From Dermacentor variabilis (taxonomy: Eukaryota; Arthropoda; Arachnida; Ixodida; Ixodidae), in NCBI RefSeq assembly GCF_050947875.1, contig NW_027460291.1:27738662-27802661 (forward strand): a stretch of DNA of 64,000 bases, read 5' to 3'. Made by a program: the position numbers and the translations under genes. The notes under the pieces were generated by a model. The model was not told the origin of the DNA. It saw only the letters and a program-made list of their open reading frames with translations, and made no database searches. Positions 18,951 through 29,172 of this stretch are shown here, piece by piece (position 1 is the stretch's first letter; each line of letters begins with the position of its first letter).

Positions 18951-20165
18951 TTTTTCGCTGTATGCCTAGTACAGGGGGCTCGGACGTCCCTCAAGTGATT
19001 GTGTTCACTTTTTGCCTGGGCCTACCCACATCGTTAATTTTTGGCGATGTAAATAAACTCCACTTTGACTCTCACTTTGAATTTAGCCTAACTTGGTTCA
19101 TTTTAAACCAAGCACGACTGCCCGCGCGTCGTGTACTTGTTGTCCTCTATCAAACACTGCCTTATAAAAAGCACACAATTATATTTAGTCTAATTTGTTT
19201 TGTGCTTCAAAAGTAAGCCTCCTTGTTTTATTGCTTTTGTTTTGTTGCAGTTTTATACGCTAAATGTTAAACTGCAATGCAATATTTGTGTTTTATTTTA
19301 TTTTTATTTAGTTTACTGCTGCCGAAGTGAGGTGGTGCATGGTGGTGTCTGTAGAGACGCGTTCCCATGACGCATTCCAATACTCGGTTTCGAAGCTATC
19401 TTGGCTGTCTTCGTAGACGTCAGAGGCTGTCTACAATGCTGGAAAGGATTGGAACACAGCCATTCTCGGTGATATTCGGCCCTTTGTCAGCCATCCGGAT
19501 CCGGCTGAACCATTTGCGTTTCACGGCACGTTCTAGACCGCGATAGCGGGGCCTAGAACGTGCCGCCGAGCTCTTCGCCGACCGTCGGCAGATTATCGAC
19601 GTCGGTACAGTGGGACACAAGCGCCGACACGAAGGTGAGAAACGCTGTCGCCGACAGTAGGCAGACCGAATTGGTGTCAGGTCGGCCTATACTCCGTTCC
19701 ACGCATAGCAGTCAACGCTGTGGAAGCTACGCAAGAAGGTCGGCCAAGAACAGTTGTCATTCCGCGCGTTCCGGCCATGCTTGGCTGCGTGCTAACAGCG
19801 TTCGCTCGCTCGAACATGCACGTCAAGCTCCTCGCGACGGGCTGAAAATAAAAAAAAAACGAAAAGAACAACAGAAACAAAAATCATCTAGAACAAAGCG
19901 TTAACAGCCGTTTACCGCAGTCTGATTGTTTCGAAATATTAAAGCTTGCTTCATTCAATACTGAGCCTACTTTAAAAAGCAGTTGCGCACAATTGCGGTC
20001 AAAAACATCGAACTATATTCAAGTACTAACGCAGCCACTGAAAGAAGTCTCTCTAGCCGCCACAGCGTTGACTGCTATGTATGGCATGGAGTATAGTCGC
20101 ATAGCATGAGTGCGCCTTTATGGTGCATGTTCCCCCTGCTGCACCCGACGCGGTGTGTCTCTTCG
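18951..20165. other. Unassigned repeat-like DNA with inverted repeats
   Basis: The stretch after the LINE contains 'GGGGGCTCGGACGTCCC' and an AATAAACTCC signal (about 19050). This looks like the end of some retroelement, but I cannot name it. Two inverted repeats lie within it: a 13-bp perfect pair (19524-19536 with 19553-19565) and a roughly 37-bp imperfect pair (19687-19723 with 20060-20096). No coding gene is supported. Confidence 0.4.
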
Positions 20166-20529
20166 TGACGATAAAGTACAGATACTTATTTATCTTTCTC
20201 CGGTGATCGCTTTTAACCGGCTAACAAATGTTGAGCGTTATCGATAAATGCGGCGCAGGACGCGCCCGCATGTATCGGAAGTTTCGCCAATGTTATGGAT
20301 GCTTCTATCCGTTGTCCGTTGTAGACGAACCTTGTGTATTCAGATAGCATGCGCGACGCGAACTGTGGAGTACTTTGTGTATAAGGCACGCGGGCACCAG
20401 CGATTACGCTGTAACCATCGATTAGTCATATATGAAGCTTGACCCTCACATCAAATTTTCGACGATCGCCGACTTTGCTTACTGCTATCGCTGTGCTTGA
20501 GTGTTGCTTGTTTTGCTGGGGAATTCTCC
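20166..20529 (+). repeat. LTR of gypsy E type, left part (interrupted)
   Basis: It starts TGACG and shares with the solo LTR the blocks 'GGCTAACAAATGTT', 'GCAGGACGCGCC', 'ATGTATCGGAAGTTTC' and 'GGCACGCGGGCACCAGCGATTAC'. It breaks off at 20529 where an RTE tail begins. The missing end, with AATAAAG, resumes at about 21773. It is a diverged copy. The start at 20166 is inferred by alignment to TGAC and is less certain than the body. Confidence 0.65.
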
Positions 20530-21765
20530 ATCATTATCATCATCAGCATCAGCATCAGCCTGGTTAAGCCCACTGCAGGGCAAAGGGCTCTCCCATACTT
20601 CTCCAACTGCCCCACGCATGTGCTAATTGTGGCCATGTTGTCCCTGAAAACTTCTTAATCTCATCCGCCCACATAACATTCTGCAGCCCCTGCTACGCTT
20701 CCCTTCCCTTGGAATCCAGTCCGTAACCCTTAATGACCATCGGTTATCTTCCCGACTCATAACATGACCTCACCATTCCCATTTCTTTTTCTTGATTTCA
20801 ACTAAGGTGTCATTAACTCGCGTTTGTTCCCTCACCCGATCTGCTCTTTTCTTATCACCTAACGTTACACCCATCATTCTTCTTTTCATAGATCGTTGCG
20901 CCGTCCTCAATTTAAGTAGAACCCTTTTCGTAAGCCTCCAAGTTTCATCCCCGTACGTGAGTACTGGTAAGACACAGCTGGTATACACTTTTCTTTTCAG
21001 GGATAAGGGCAAACTGCTATTCATGATCTGAGAATGCCTTCCAAACGCACCCCAGCCCATTCTTATTCTCCTGATTATTTCAGTCTCATGATTCGTATCC
21101 GGGGTCACTACCTGTCCTAAGTAGATGCATTCCCTTACCACTTCCAGTGCCTCGCTACCTATCGTAAACTGCTGTTCTCTTCCCAGACTGTTAAACATTA
21201 CTTTAGTTTTCTGCAAATAAATTTTTTAGACCTACCCTTCTACTTTGCCTGTACAGGTCAATGAGCATGCATTGCAATTGGTCCCCTGCGTTACTAAGCA
21301 AGGTAAAAATTTTCAGCGAATCGCAAGTTACTAAGGTATTGTCCATTAACTCTTATCCCCAATTCTTCCCTATACCGGTCTCTGAATACCTCCTGTAAAC
21401 ATAATGTGAATAGCATTGTAGAGATCGTATCTCCCTGCCTGACGCCTTTCTTTATTGGGATTTTGTTGTTTCCTTTATGGAGGACTACGGTGGCTGTGGA
21501 GCCGCTACAGATACCTTTCAGTATTTTTACATACGGCTCATCTACACCCTGAGTCCGTAATGTCTCCATGATTGCTGAAGTTTCGCCTGAATCAAGCGCT
21601 TTCTCGTAATCAATAAAAGCTATATATAAGGTTTGGTTATATTCCGCACATTTCTCTATCACCTGATCGATAGTGCGAATATGGTCTATTGTTGAGTAGC
21701 CTTTACGAAATCCTGCCTGGTCCTTTCGTTGACAGAAGTCTAAGGTGTTCCTGATTCTATTGGTG
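20530..21765 (-). mobile_element. RTE-type LINE, 5'-truncated, inserted in an LTR
   Basis: On the minus strand the element ends in a CAT/CAG repeat tail (20530-20560, seen as ATGATG on that strand) preceded by 'CTGCAGTGGGC', as in the plus-strand RTE at 43881-44940. It is truncated at its 5' end near 21765. TTCTCC on the left (20524-20529) and TTCCTCC on the right (21766-21772) look like an imperfect target duplication. LTR sequence lies on both sides. Confidence 0.7.
20770..21765 (-). pseudogene. RTE-type reverse transcriptase remnant
   Basis: In coding order it has 'DQAGFRKGYSTIDHI', 'LYIAFIDYEKALD' (motif A), 'KGVRQGDTISTMLF' (motif B), then a damaged motif C ('LRFAENFYLA*', normally LRFADD). 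After a break come 'KTKVMFNSLGREQQFTIG' and the thumb region ending 'DTLVEIKKKKWEW'. Stops and a frameshift make it inactive. It is about 80-90% like the plus-strand copy at 43881-44909 by eye. Confidence 0.75.
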
Positions 21766-21845
21766 TTCCTCCCAATAAAGAGTTAAATTTGTGACTCAAA
21801 ATTTTCGACACTCCGTCGTTCGTCGTTCTTCCCCGTCACGTTGTA
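21766..21845 (+). repeat. LTR of gypsy E type, right part
   Basis: CCCAATAAAGAG (from 21771) followed by 'TTGTGACTCA' and 'TTCTTCCCCGTCACG' parallels the end of the gypsy E LTR (CCCAATAAAAG, then TTTCAC, then TTCTTCAGCGTCACC). It continues the LTR broken at 20529. The last bases are decayed. Confidence 0.5.
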
Positions 21846-21863
21846 GTTATAGAGTTAGGTCAC

Positions 21864-21992
21864 TGAGCGTAGAGCTATAGCTCAGCGAGCCAACGGGCTA
21901 GCGTCAACGCCAGTGCGCATGCGTGGTATATGTGCAGTGGCGTCTACGCTGACCAGCTGGGCCCGCTCGCTCGCTGAGCTATCTCGCTCTAA
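21864..21992. repeat. Imperfect foldback (inverted repeat)
   Basis: GAGCTATAGCTCAGCGAGC (21872-21890) pairs with GCTCGCTGAGCTATCTCGC (about 21969-21987). GCTAGCGTCAACGCCA pairs with TGGCGTCTACGCTGACC. The loop is about 25 bases. It could be a small foldback or MITE relic; no target duplication was identified. Confidence 0.45.
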
Positions 21993-22858
21993 ATACAGCA
22001 GCGCTCCGTGAAGAAACGTGGCGCTAAATTCACTTTCCATAACAGAAACTCTGGGTGCCCTACAGGCAGTGAAACTGGAAGGCTGAAATGTTTTCGCACC
22101 AATAATATGGTGTCAGCATTCTCTTATGTTATATTTGTGGGATGTGAAAACATCGCGTCGAACGTAATTGTCAAAGCTTCAAAGATTCTGTGAAAAAGGT
22201 TTCGCATATATTGCAATATCAAAGCGAAGCTGTATATGGCTGGGCAATTCGTTCGCCCGTCTGTCGGTCGGTTGCCTGTACGCCGAAAACTCCCCCGGCG
22301 CAACACCATGCGCATGCGCAACAAAGTGACAGAAAGAGAGGCGCGCGATTAGCCTACATTAGATAGCATAAGGCCTGTTTATGATGATGATGATAGCAAC
22401 TCTATTGTACCACCGGATAAGGAGGCCCCTACTCCCCGTCCCCGGCATATAGGCCTTGGGGAAGGGGCCGGAACCTCCGCGATTAGAAGCAAGCAAAGAG
22501 GTCTTGACTCTTTTGCTATCCATGACGTCACGCTACCTGGCCCGAAATCTCCATTGAGAAGGCTGGCGTCATGAAAGCGGTGACGTCAAGATCATGTTGC
22601 CTACTTGCAAAGTGTCTAGAACGGCCAGGCGCGTGGCAATTTTGCGTGCATTTGCAGGTTTATTTCACGCACGGAAAAAACACTTTTATTAAGCACGCAT
22701 TGAGCAAAAGAAAGCTGTATCACGAATTTTTGATCTCGCTCTATAATGTTTTTCATTGACTCTTTTTCCTCTATTTATAATATTTGAGAAATTGATTATT
22801 GTGAAGACTAATTATCTAATTAGGAGGAATTAAGAAATAAATTATCCCCGAGTGACGG
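21993..22858. other. No recognisable gene
   Basis: Mixed DNA with a short ATG trinucleotide run (22383-22395). No coding or repeat family is assigned. Confidence 0.4.
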
Positions 22859-22861
22859 CAT

Positions 22862-24093
22862 GACATGAAACGAAAAGAACTTTATTTGAGTCCTGAGGGA
22901 CTGAGATCTTGGGGAGCCAAAACCGAAGGCTCCCGAAGATGAAGTCGGCGGCTCTACCCACAATGGGACCGGGAGATCAAGTCCCGCCGCAAAGTCGTGG
23001 GCCCTTTGGACAGCTGGACAGCCTATAGTTGAATGTGGAGATTGCTGCTCTTGAGATATTCCTGCCATTGTTCTTTCGTGATGGGTGGAGATGCATTAAG
23101 TGCTGGGCACAGCCAGAGCATGCGGTCAAAAGAGCATGAGTGATGACCACATTTGGGGCACGACTGTGAGTGTTCAGGATCTATCTTGTTCAGAGACCGA
23201 GGAGTGGGATACGAACGGGTTTGCAGGAGTCTGGGTGTGGTAGCCTGAGGTTTGTTCAATTTAGGGTGAGGGGGTGGAAATGTCCTCCTGCCTAGTCGAT
23301 AATGGGAAACAATTTCGTGGAAAGTACATAATGGATCTTTGTGGATATTGACCTCGTTCCAAGCCTGGCTAACCGCGACAGCACGGTGCGTGAAATCGCG
23401 CGCTCTCCAGGCCTGCTCGTTAGGATTACATCCGAGCGGGTTAATCGAGCTATCTAGATGGGCTGGGAACCACGAGATTTGGTATCCTCCTTCGCTGCTT
23501 TCCCTAGTCTTTTGAAGTGCTTTATTCACAATACTGTTTGCCTGTTCTGATATGAGGGCGGACGAGAAGGATCTAACCGCCGTGCGCGAGTGCGAGAATA
23601 TGATAGCGGGAACTTTTGAGTTGTGAAAAGCCAGAGCGATCGCCGCTTCCTCCGCCACATGGGCAAACTTCGTAAAAACAGAGGCTGCGTTGGCCAGGTT
23701 GCCCTTCGCGTACACCACCGAGACAGCGAACTTATCCGCACTGTCATATCTGGCAGCATCGACAAAGAGGGCATCTACTTTCTGCTGATTGATCGTTTTA
23801 AGGATGGACTTGGCTCTCACGAATCTTCTACCCTCGTTATGCACTGGGTGGATGTTTCGCGGGACGGGGTCAGCCATGATGCGACTTCTAGTTTCCCGAT
23901 TCAAGCTAAATTTGGTCGCCGGTTCATGTCTGGGTTGGATTCCCGCTTCTTCTAAAATCTTAATCCCTGGCTTAGTGTATGAAAGTCTCATTATCTGAGC
24001 CGCTGTGTGAGCTTCTATTAGGTCGTCGATGTTCTTATGGAGAACTAGCTCCAGCAGCTTCTCAGTGGTTCCGGACTGCGGAAGGCCGAGCAC
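22862..24093 (-). CDS. LINE C ORF2 C-terminus with RNase H (open frame)
   Basis: An open frame (24093-23023) carries the RT connection region, then 'VDALFVDAARYDSADKFAV', an RNase H start with the catalytic Asp in place. 'VAEEAAIALAF' holds the Glu, 'FSHSRTAVRSF' the region of the next acidic residue (here His-Ser instead of Asp-Ser), and 'ISWFPAHLD' the His block. A Cys/His motif 'CPKCGHHSCSFDRMLWLCP' follows (about residue 305). A stop at 23023-23025 is followed by in-frame sequence ending near 22862. One active-site residue is changed, and the upstream RT is gone. Confidence 0.7.
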
Positions 24094-24536
24094 GCGCTTG
24101 AGGCCGGTTCTGATTAGGGAGTCGAGCTTGGCCTTTTCCGTTTTACCCCAATTAAGGTACGGCGCGTTGTAGATGACATGACTCAGGAAGAATGTCTGAT
24201 AAGCTCAGAGCAAATGGTCCTCTTTGAGACCGCCTCTTCGATTTAAGACACGGGCTACAAGTCTTAGGACATTACTAGCCTGTCCAGTGAGCCTGTTGAG
24301 GGCCGTCGACTTACAGCCCTTGGTATGAATGAGGAGACCTACAATCTTGACCGAGTCTATCCTCGGTATGGGATGCCCATTTTTAGCTCGAATTTCAACT
24401 AAGTAATTGTCACTGCCTAGCCCCTCCTGTAGGTTGTCCCACGTGCCTTCGATACCTCGGAGGAAGGTGACATTGGGAGACGTGTCTCGACTTACCGAAT
24501 TACCGGATCTGGCCTTCGGTCTGTGACGAGCATTTA
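24094..24536 (-). pseudogene. LINE C RT C-terminal region
   Basis: Continuous minus-strand similarity reads 'NVTFLRGIEGTWDNLQEGLG', 'PRIDSVKIVGLLIHTKGCKS', 'LTGQASNVLRLVARVLNRRGG' and 'KEDHLL*AYQTFFLSHVIYN', joining the frame that starts at 24093. There is one stop. This is the thumb and connection of the RT. The catalytic palm is missing because the DNA jumps to a foreign LINE tail at 24537. Confidence 0.65.
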
Positions 24537-24920
24537 TTTATTTTTTTATTTGAGTACCCTAATGGGCCGTTAGGGCATTACATAGGGGGGACGGAAAATT
24601 TCAAGCATAAGTGAAATCTGTGCAATGTAAATATATGAAGGCATTAGGAACCATAAAAAACATCTAGCAGAAGCAAACAAAAAAGAAAGAAAAAAAAGAA
24701 AGAAAGGGTAACGAAGTTTATACAATGTTTAGTAGCGTGAAACACTCATAAGAACCTAAAATGCGATGCATACAATCAGTACCCATCAGAACACGTGTTT
24801 AAGGATACAATCGAATGATGATTTAGCTAAACAGCCTACACAGATATATCAGATGAAACGGAATGAATTTTATACAATGCCAAGCACTTGAAAACACTGT
24901 TTAAGTAAATATTCAAGGAA
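24537..24920 (-). mobile_element. 3' end of a CR1-type LINE inserted in LINE C
   Basis: Read on the minus strand it ends CCCCCTATGTAATGCCCTAA, then 'CGGCCCATTAGGGTACTC', then AATAAAAAAATAAATAAATG. This is the 3' UTR and tetranucleotide tail style of CR1-type elements, similar in layout to the tail of the LINE at 41225-41262. No coding region is kept. The right border is approximate. Confidence 0.5.
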
Positions 24921-24949
24921 ATGTGGGTTCGCACAGGTTGACACACTCT

Positions 24950-25471
24950 AAAAAGGTGTGCTCTGCAGTGTTGAAGGCCAAGTTCGTCCCTATTGTGCTT
25001 CTGTAACCGTACCCCCATTCCGTATTGGGTGCGTTAAAGTCATCCGCAACAACGAGATACGCGCTTCTCGCCGCCCTAGAGGTGGTGCCTAGTAATGTTT
25101 TGAAGTCTCTTTTCCTGTCCGATGGTGCGCTTTACACGCTGAGATTGAAAATGTTAGAATTGATTGTTCTGTTGGGTACGATTACTATTAACTGGGCCTC
25201 GAGGCCCGCTTTGTACGCGGACCTCGTGCTCAACGAACGAGATGTTCTTTCTGATTAGGGTAGCGATACCTCTGCCCTTTTCTCTCCCGTATGCTACCAT
25301 GCGGTACCCCGAAAGGGAAATTTCAGCTTCACGTAGCATTTCCTGTAACAATATAACTTGTGGCTTGTCCGCAATAGACCTGATAAGCTGTCCCAATGGG
25401 GTCTTGTGACTGTGGAAACTTCTGCAGTTCCACTGCCAGATTTTCACATTGTTGCTATTCGCGTTCGCCAT
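24950..25471 (-). pseudogene. LINE C ORF2 N-terminal endonuclease
   Basis: The ATG at 25471 starts 'MANANSNNVKIWQWNCRSF'; 'WQWNCRS' is the usual first strand of LINE endonucleases. 'KPQVILLQE' gives the catalytic Glu (about residue 43). 'YGREKGRGIATLIRKNISF' follows, then a frame break near 25154. On another frame 'ADDFNAPNTEWGYGYRST' (about 25020-25060) corresponds to the GDFNAHN block. It is broken by at least two frameshifts. Confidence 0.65.
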
Positions 25472-25484
25472 TTTGCCTACTGAG

Positions 25485-27240
25485 AATGATGAATTAGCCC
25501 TTTAGCCCCACTTTCGGGATTCGGGTTTGCCTGATTCTGCACTGTTGACACCGTAAGCCTGCCTTTGGCCTGGACCTTCTGTCTCTGTAATTGAGTTAAT
25601 CTAGTCTCCATCCCGGAAAGCATTTCAATCATGCGTCCTAGGATCTTTTCTGTGGCAGCTAGCTTTCCTCTGCTGTTTATTTTGGGAGGAGGATCGGCGG
25701 TGGTAACTATGGTTTCGCTATGGCAGCTATAGCTATGGTTTCGCTCGGCTGAGCCATCTCATCCTCCTCTTCTGCTTCGCTCACCGGTTCTGGGTTGAGA
25801 GCTTTACGCTTGGATTTGCCGGCAAGTGAGCCTAGATCTTTAATTGTATCCTCATCGCGGTTCGAGATTTGCCCTCTAATGCTATTTCAGACCTCTGTAA
25901 GCTCTGAGAGTTCGCGCCTGAGCTGTTGATTTTCCGTATCAAGTGATTGGATTCGGGGATCATCCACTTGCTCTTACTGTGCCTCAACACTTGCTCTTTT
26001 GGCCGTCGTAGTTTTCTTTCCCATTAACGGTGCTGTGCCGGAGCCTTTGACATTGTGGGCCCACGTGGCCCGCTTCGCGGGCTGGGAGCGAGACGGAGAC
26101 CGGGATCTCGATCTGGATTTGCAAGATTTCCCGCCTTTCCTTGAGCCGGTTCGCCTCCTGGAGCGAGAGTGCCCCCTCGATTGTGAGCAGGCTCGCAGGG
26201 TGGAGCCACCATATGCTGCAGGTGTCACCGAGCTCTGTGCGTAGGAGATACTGATGTCATCGCCGCTGGCCATCTGTGATTTCCACAACATTTGTCGTCG
26301 CGTTCGACGCCGACATTTAACGATATATGGAATCTGGTAGCGTTGCATGCGTGTCCTATCCCCGGTGATATGGGGGCCGCCGCATGCTTCACATTTGGGT
26401 GTGCATTGGTGTTCCTCCTCTTGTGACTCTGATGACTTCATTTTCGCACAGCCGCGGCACTTCTTTTCCTCCTCGCTACTGGGGCACACGTCGACTCGGT
26501 GACCCACGTGGCCATACGCGTAGCATACATCCACCTGCCGTTTGTACAGAAAGCATGGAACGAGGGCTGCTTCACACATGACCGTGCTGGGCACTCGCAT
26601 GCCGTCGAAGAGTATAACAACTACTTGTGTGTTCCCAATTCTTCAAACTTCTAATGCCGTAGGGCTTCCTAGGTTCAGGATCATCCTCTTAAGGGCTCCT
26701 TCACCAAATGAAGGGTCGACGTTTCTTATTACACCTTTGCACGGGTCATCAGGGGCAGAAATGTGGGCTGACACCTCAAAGGCGCCGAGTTTAGTATGTA
26801 CCTTGCTTGCATATGCCCTCGCGTTTTGATCGAGAGGGGTAGAGATAACCAAAATGATCTGCATCTTGTTTGGGCACACGGTGTCCTCGACAGTCTGCTG
26901 TTCCGTCAAGGCCGCCGCCGTGGCCAGGGCTTGGGCGAGGAGTATTATATCCGTTTTGGAAACGTCGAGGCTTCCCTTTGGGGCTCACGATGATCTTGAT
27001 TTGGTCCTTGGGTAATTTCGGTAGCCTCGAGGCTGCCGTTACCTACTTCATGAGCCTTTTGGCCGGCGAGTTGGCCGTGCGGCTGCAGGCCGGCATATTC
27101 TTGGTGACACGTTGCCCGCCATATGACGGCGTACTCGTTGGTTGTGTTTCGTTTGCTGCCGAGAGCGGTCGTACAACCCGCTTCATCGAGCTCCTCCGGG
27201 GCGATATTCATCCTCTCGACAACTATGGTCCCGGGCATGG
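25485..27240 (-). pseudogene. LINE C ORF1, gag-like zinc-knuckle protein
   Basis: In coding order: an N-terminal part (27238-26945) with Arg/Gln-rich sequence, a middle part (26909-26643), and 26600-25974 with zinc knuckles. The knuckle 'CYAYGHVGHRVDVC' has the CX2C position altered (Tyr-Ala-Tyr), and 'CRGCAKM...CTPKCEACGG' follows. A long Ser-Arg-rich tail (about residues 125-180) comes next, then a coiled-coil-like 'RIQSLDTENQQLRRELSEL' (about 25930). Stops occur at 25974 and near 25900. Such proteins bind the element's RNA. Confidence 0.65.
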
Positions 27241-27429
27241 CTTCTGTTGGTCAGTAGTTCTCTTGGAACGCCGGTCGTCCGCGCCGGCGGAGGGGGTTAG
27301 GCCTACACCTTTTCGCGCTGCCGCGCCGTAAGTAGGCGTAGCCCGTTAGAGTTGGCGCTGTCGCGGCGTGGTGAAAAGTCCACCCACCTATAAGAGTCCA
27401 CTATCTGTGTAATCCTCTGAACTTGCCGC

Positions 27430-28051
27430 TTCATAAAAGGTATAGTTTCCGTGGGTCGGCTTCGCAAAACAGCCGAAAACCTTGGAAAATGGGAGCCGAC
27501 GTGGGCACGTCCGCACTACTCTGCGCCTTCTTGTTCTTCTCTCCAAGTGACAGCAAACAATATTATTTTTGTTCTGTCCAGCTACATAGTATCTGTATAT
27601 TTTTAATGTTGACTAAAGTTGCGTGGGACACCCTATATAACTCTCACCTCTCGTCTATTGCATACAGAACCTAGCTATTTGCATAAACACCAACAGTTCC
27701 TTTTACTCAAATGCTCTCCCGCTACTTCAGACTAACTTTATACTACCTGTGCGTTGCTGTTCCAGTTATTGTTTCTGCACGCCCTGCAACAAAATTCTGT
27801 ATATAAATATCTCACCTGGAACAGCAATGCATATTACGGCATGTTTTCTGTACGTGTCCTTGAGCCAATTATGTGGCAGAATCCTTCCGGCAAACGAGTA
27901 TATAGTGCTGACTCACCTGCTCTGCCCTTAACCCAATTGATTATGCACATCCTGATCAGTCAAACATTGATGATATTCGTACTAACGATTATTGGGAAAA
28001 TTCTGTTGCGATTGCTATAAAACTGGTTCGGTAGAAGTCAACATTTAGTCT
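27430..28051. other. No recognisable gene
   Basis: AT-rich DNA between LINE C and gypsy D. Short random frames only. Confidence 0.45.
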
Positions 28052-28234
28052 TGTAGCATGCAAAATCAGGGGTGACGATGAACCACAATAAACGGAAGTA
28101 TATTGTTGCTGAACAGAAGGCCTCGCGTGGGCCGCGCGTGATCTGAGCCACGCATTCGTTTCGATTTCTCGGCAAGGGCCTGTCTCTAACCAGCCGCCGT
28201 TCTCCTTATCTTCCTCGACGTCGATGCTGCTACA
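28052..28234 (-). repeat. Gypsy D 3' LTR
   Basis: On the minus strand it runs from TGTAGCAGCATCG to CATGCTACA (183 bp), with TG...CA ends and 6-base inverted termini (TGTAGC/GCTACA). It is preceded by a purine-rich stretch (AGAAGGAGGACC). There is no left LTR, so target duplication cannot be checked. Confidence 0.6.
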
Positions 28235-28339
28235 GGAGGTCCTCCTTCTAGTGGCGGAGCCACACAGGTATCCGGAACAAAACTTTGAGAAGTTTGGGTC
28301 GCGGTGTTGGTAGTTGAAGTGTGTTTGATGACTGGCGAC

Positions 28340-28800
28340 GACCAAATTACTCTGGGCTAATTGGTTCACCTTGTGACTCAGTGACTCAACCAAGGCGGGT
28401 TTGAGGCGATCGACAGATAGTCTCCTGTCGGCCATTTAAGTCCACAGTGAAATGCTTGTCGGCACTATGGATGAGGCGGTATGGAATGTCGTAAGGGCGT
28501 TGCAGGAGCTTTTGTACGGAGCCATGGGGGACGAAAACGCAAGAGGACGTTGCCATCTCTTTGGGAATATTCGATGCGGTACGGTGCTGGCAGCGTAATT
28601 TAGGGGCACAAAGTGTTCGGAATGAAGCTCGCAGCCTGTTGATGTACTCGGTGGGGTCCGTTCGCCAGGCATTGCCATGAGAAGGTGTCGTAGTCCATGC
28701 CTTCAGCGAGGGAATGCCCACGCGCGTTTCTATTTTGAGACCAGCGCAGTATATGGTATGGGCACCGTCATTCCACGTTCTGCATGTCATCGGCAATGGC
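28340..28800 (-). pseudogene. Gypsy D integrase C-terminal region
   Basis: It reads 'PTEYINRLRASFRTL', 'CQHRTASNIPKEMATSSCVF', 'VQKLLQRPYDIPYRLIHSADK' (split here) and 'FTVDLNGRQETI', then in the next frame 'LSVDRLKPALVES'. This is the chromatin-proximal tail of Ty3/gypsy integrases ('PLQPPYDGPFRV...SVDRLKPAY'). A one-base shift near 28435 breaks it, and the upstream catalytic region is degraded. Confidence 0.7.
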
Positions 28801-29172
28801 AAGGCGTTCGGCTCTCTCATCCTCCTCGATAAGTTCACGTCTTTCTTGAATCGGCGTAGGCACCCACTTTTCCAGGATACCTTCGGTTAGGGCTGCGCCT
28901 GTCCTGACCTTGCACACCAGGGCTTGGGCTCCCCCATGAAGCCCATCAGCCAAACGGCAGGCATGGCGCGGTACGTTCACATTCAGATCCCGTTTTGATT
29001 GGAACTTGAGTCGCTCGCGCTCCCACTGTGAGTCCAGGCGCACAAGAGCGAGAGAGACTCGGTCTAGGGGAGACGAATGGGAAAATAACAAAAAGGGCAG
29101 GATTAAGAGGTGCATAATTAGCGAAACTTCAGCAATGACACAAAACTGAGAAACATACATGATAGATGACAC
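28768..29172 (-). CDS. Unrecognised reading frame next to gypsy D
   Basis: A 134-codon minus-strand frame. Its later half, charged and Leu-rich ('LDSQWERERLKFQSKRDLN', 'EKWVPTPIQERRELIEEDER'), looks more like real protein than its hydrophobic first 35 residues. I do not recognise the family. It may be a decayed piece of a retroelement or an exon. It overlaps the edge of gypsy D by about 70 bases. Low confidence that it is translated. Confidence 0.25.
   Translation of the reverse strand: MSSIMYVSQFCVIAEVSLIMHLLILPFLLFSHSSPLDRVSLALVRLDSQWERERLKFQSKRDLNVNVPRHACRLADGLHGGAQALVCKVRTGAALTEGILEKWVPTPIQERRELIEEDERAERLAIADDMQNVE

Larger units (their letters stand above)
22859..27420 (-). mobile_element. 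LINE C: I-group non-LTR retrotransposon, internally deleted
   Basis: In minus-strand order: a 5' UTR-like region (about 27420-27260), ORF1 (27240-25485), ORF2 start at 25471 with an endonuclease (25471-about 24950), a foreign LINE tail (24920-24537), then the RT C-terminus, RNase H and 3' UTR (24536-22859) with AATAAAG near the end (about 22880). The RT core with its catalytic motif is missing between endonuclease and RT end. The domain order again indicates the I group. Confidence 0.75.
28052..28840 (-). mobile_element. Gypsy D: 3' end of a Ty3/gypsy element
   Basis: It has an integrase C-terminus (28800-28340) followed by a short LTR (28234-28052). It differs from gypsy A, B, C and E in LTR sequence and in its integrase tail ('SVDRLKPA'). 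The 5' part is lost. Confidence 0.65.

Noticed and set aside
22859..24093. A cellular RNase H gene
   Set aside because: It is continuous with an RT C-terminus and a LINE Cys/His tail, so it is part of LINE C.
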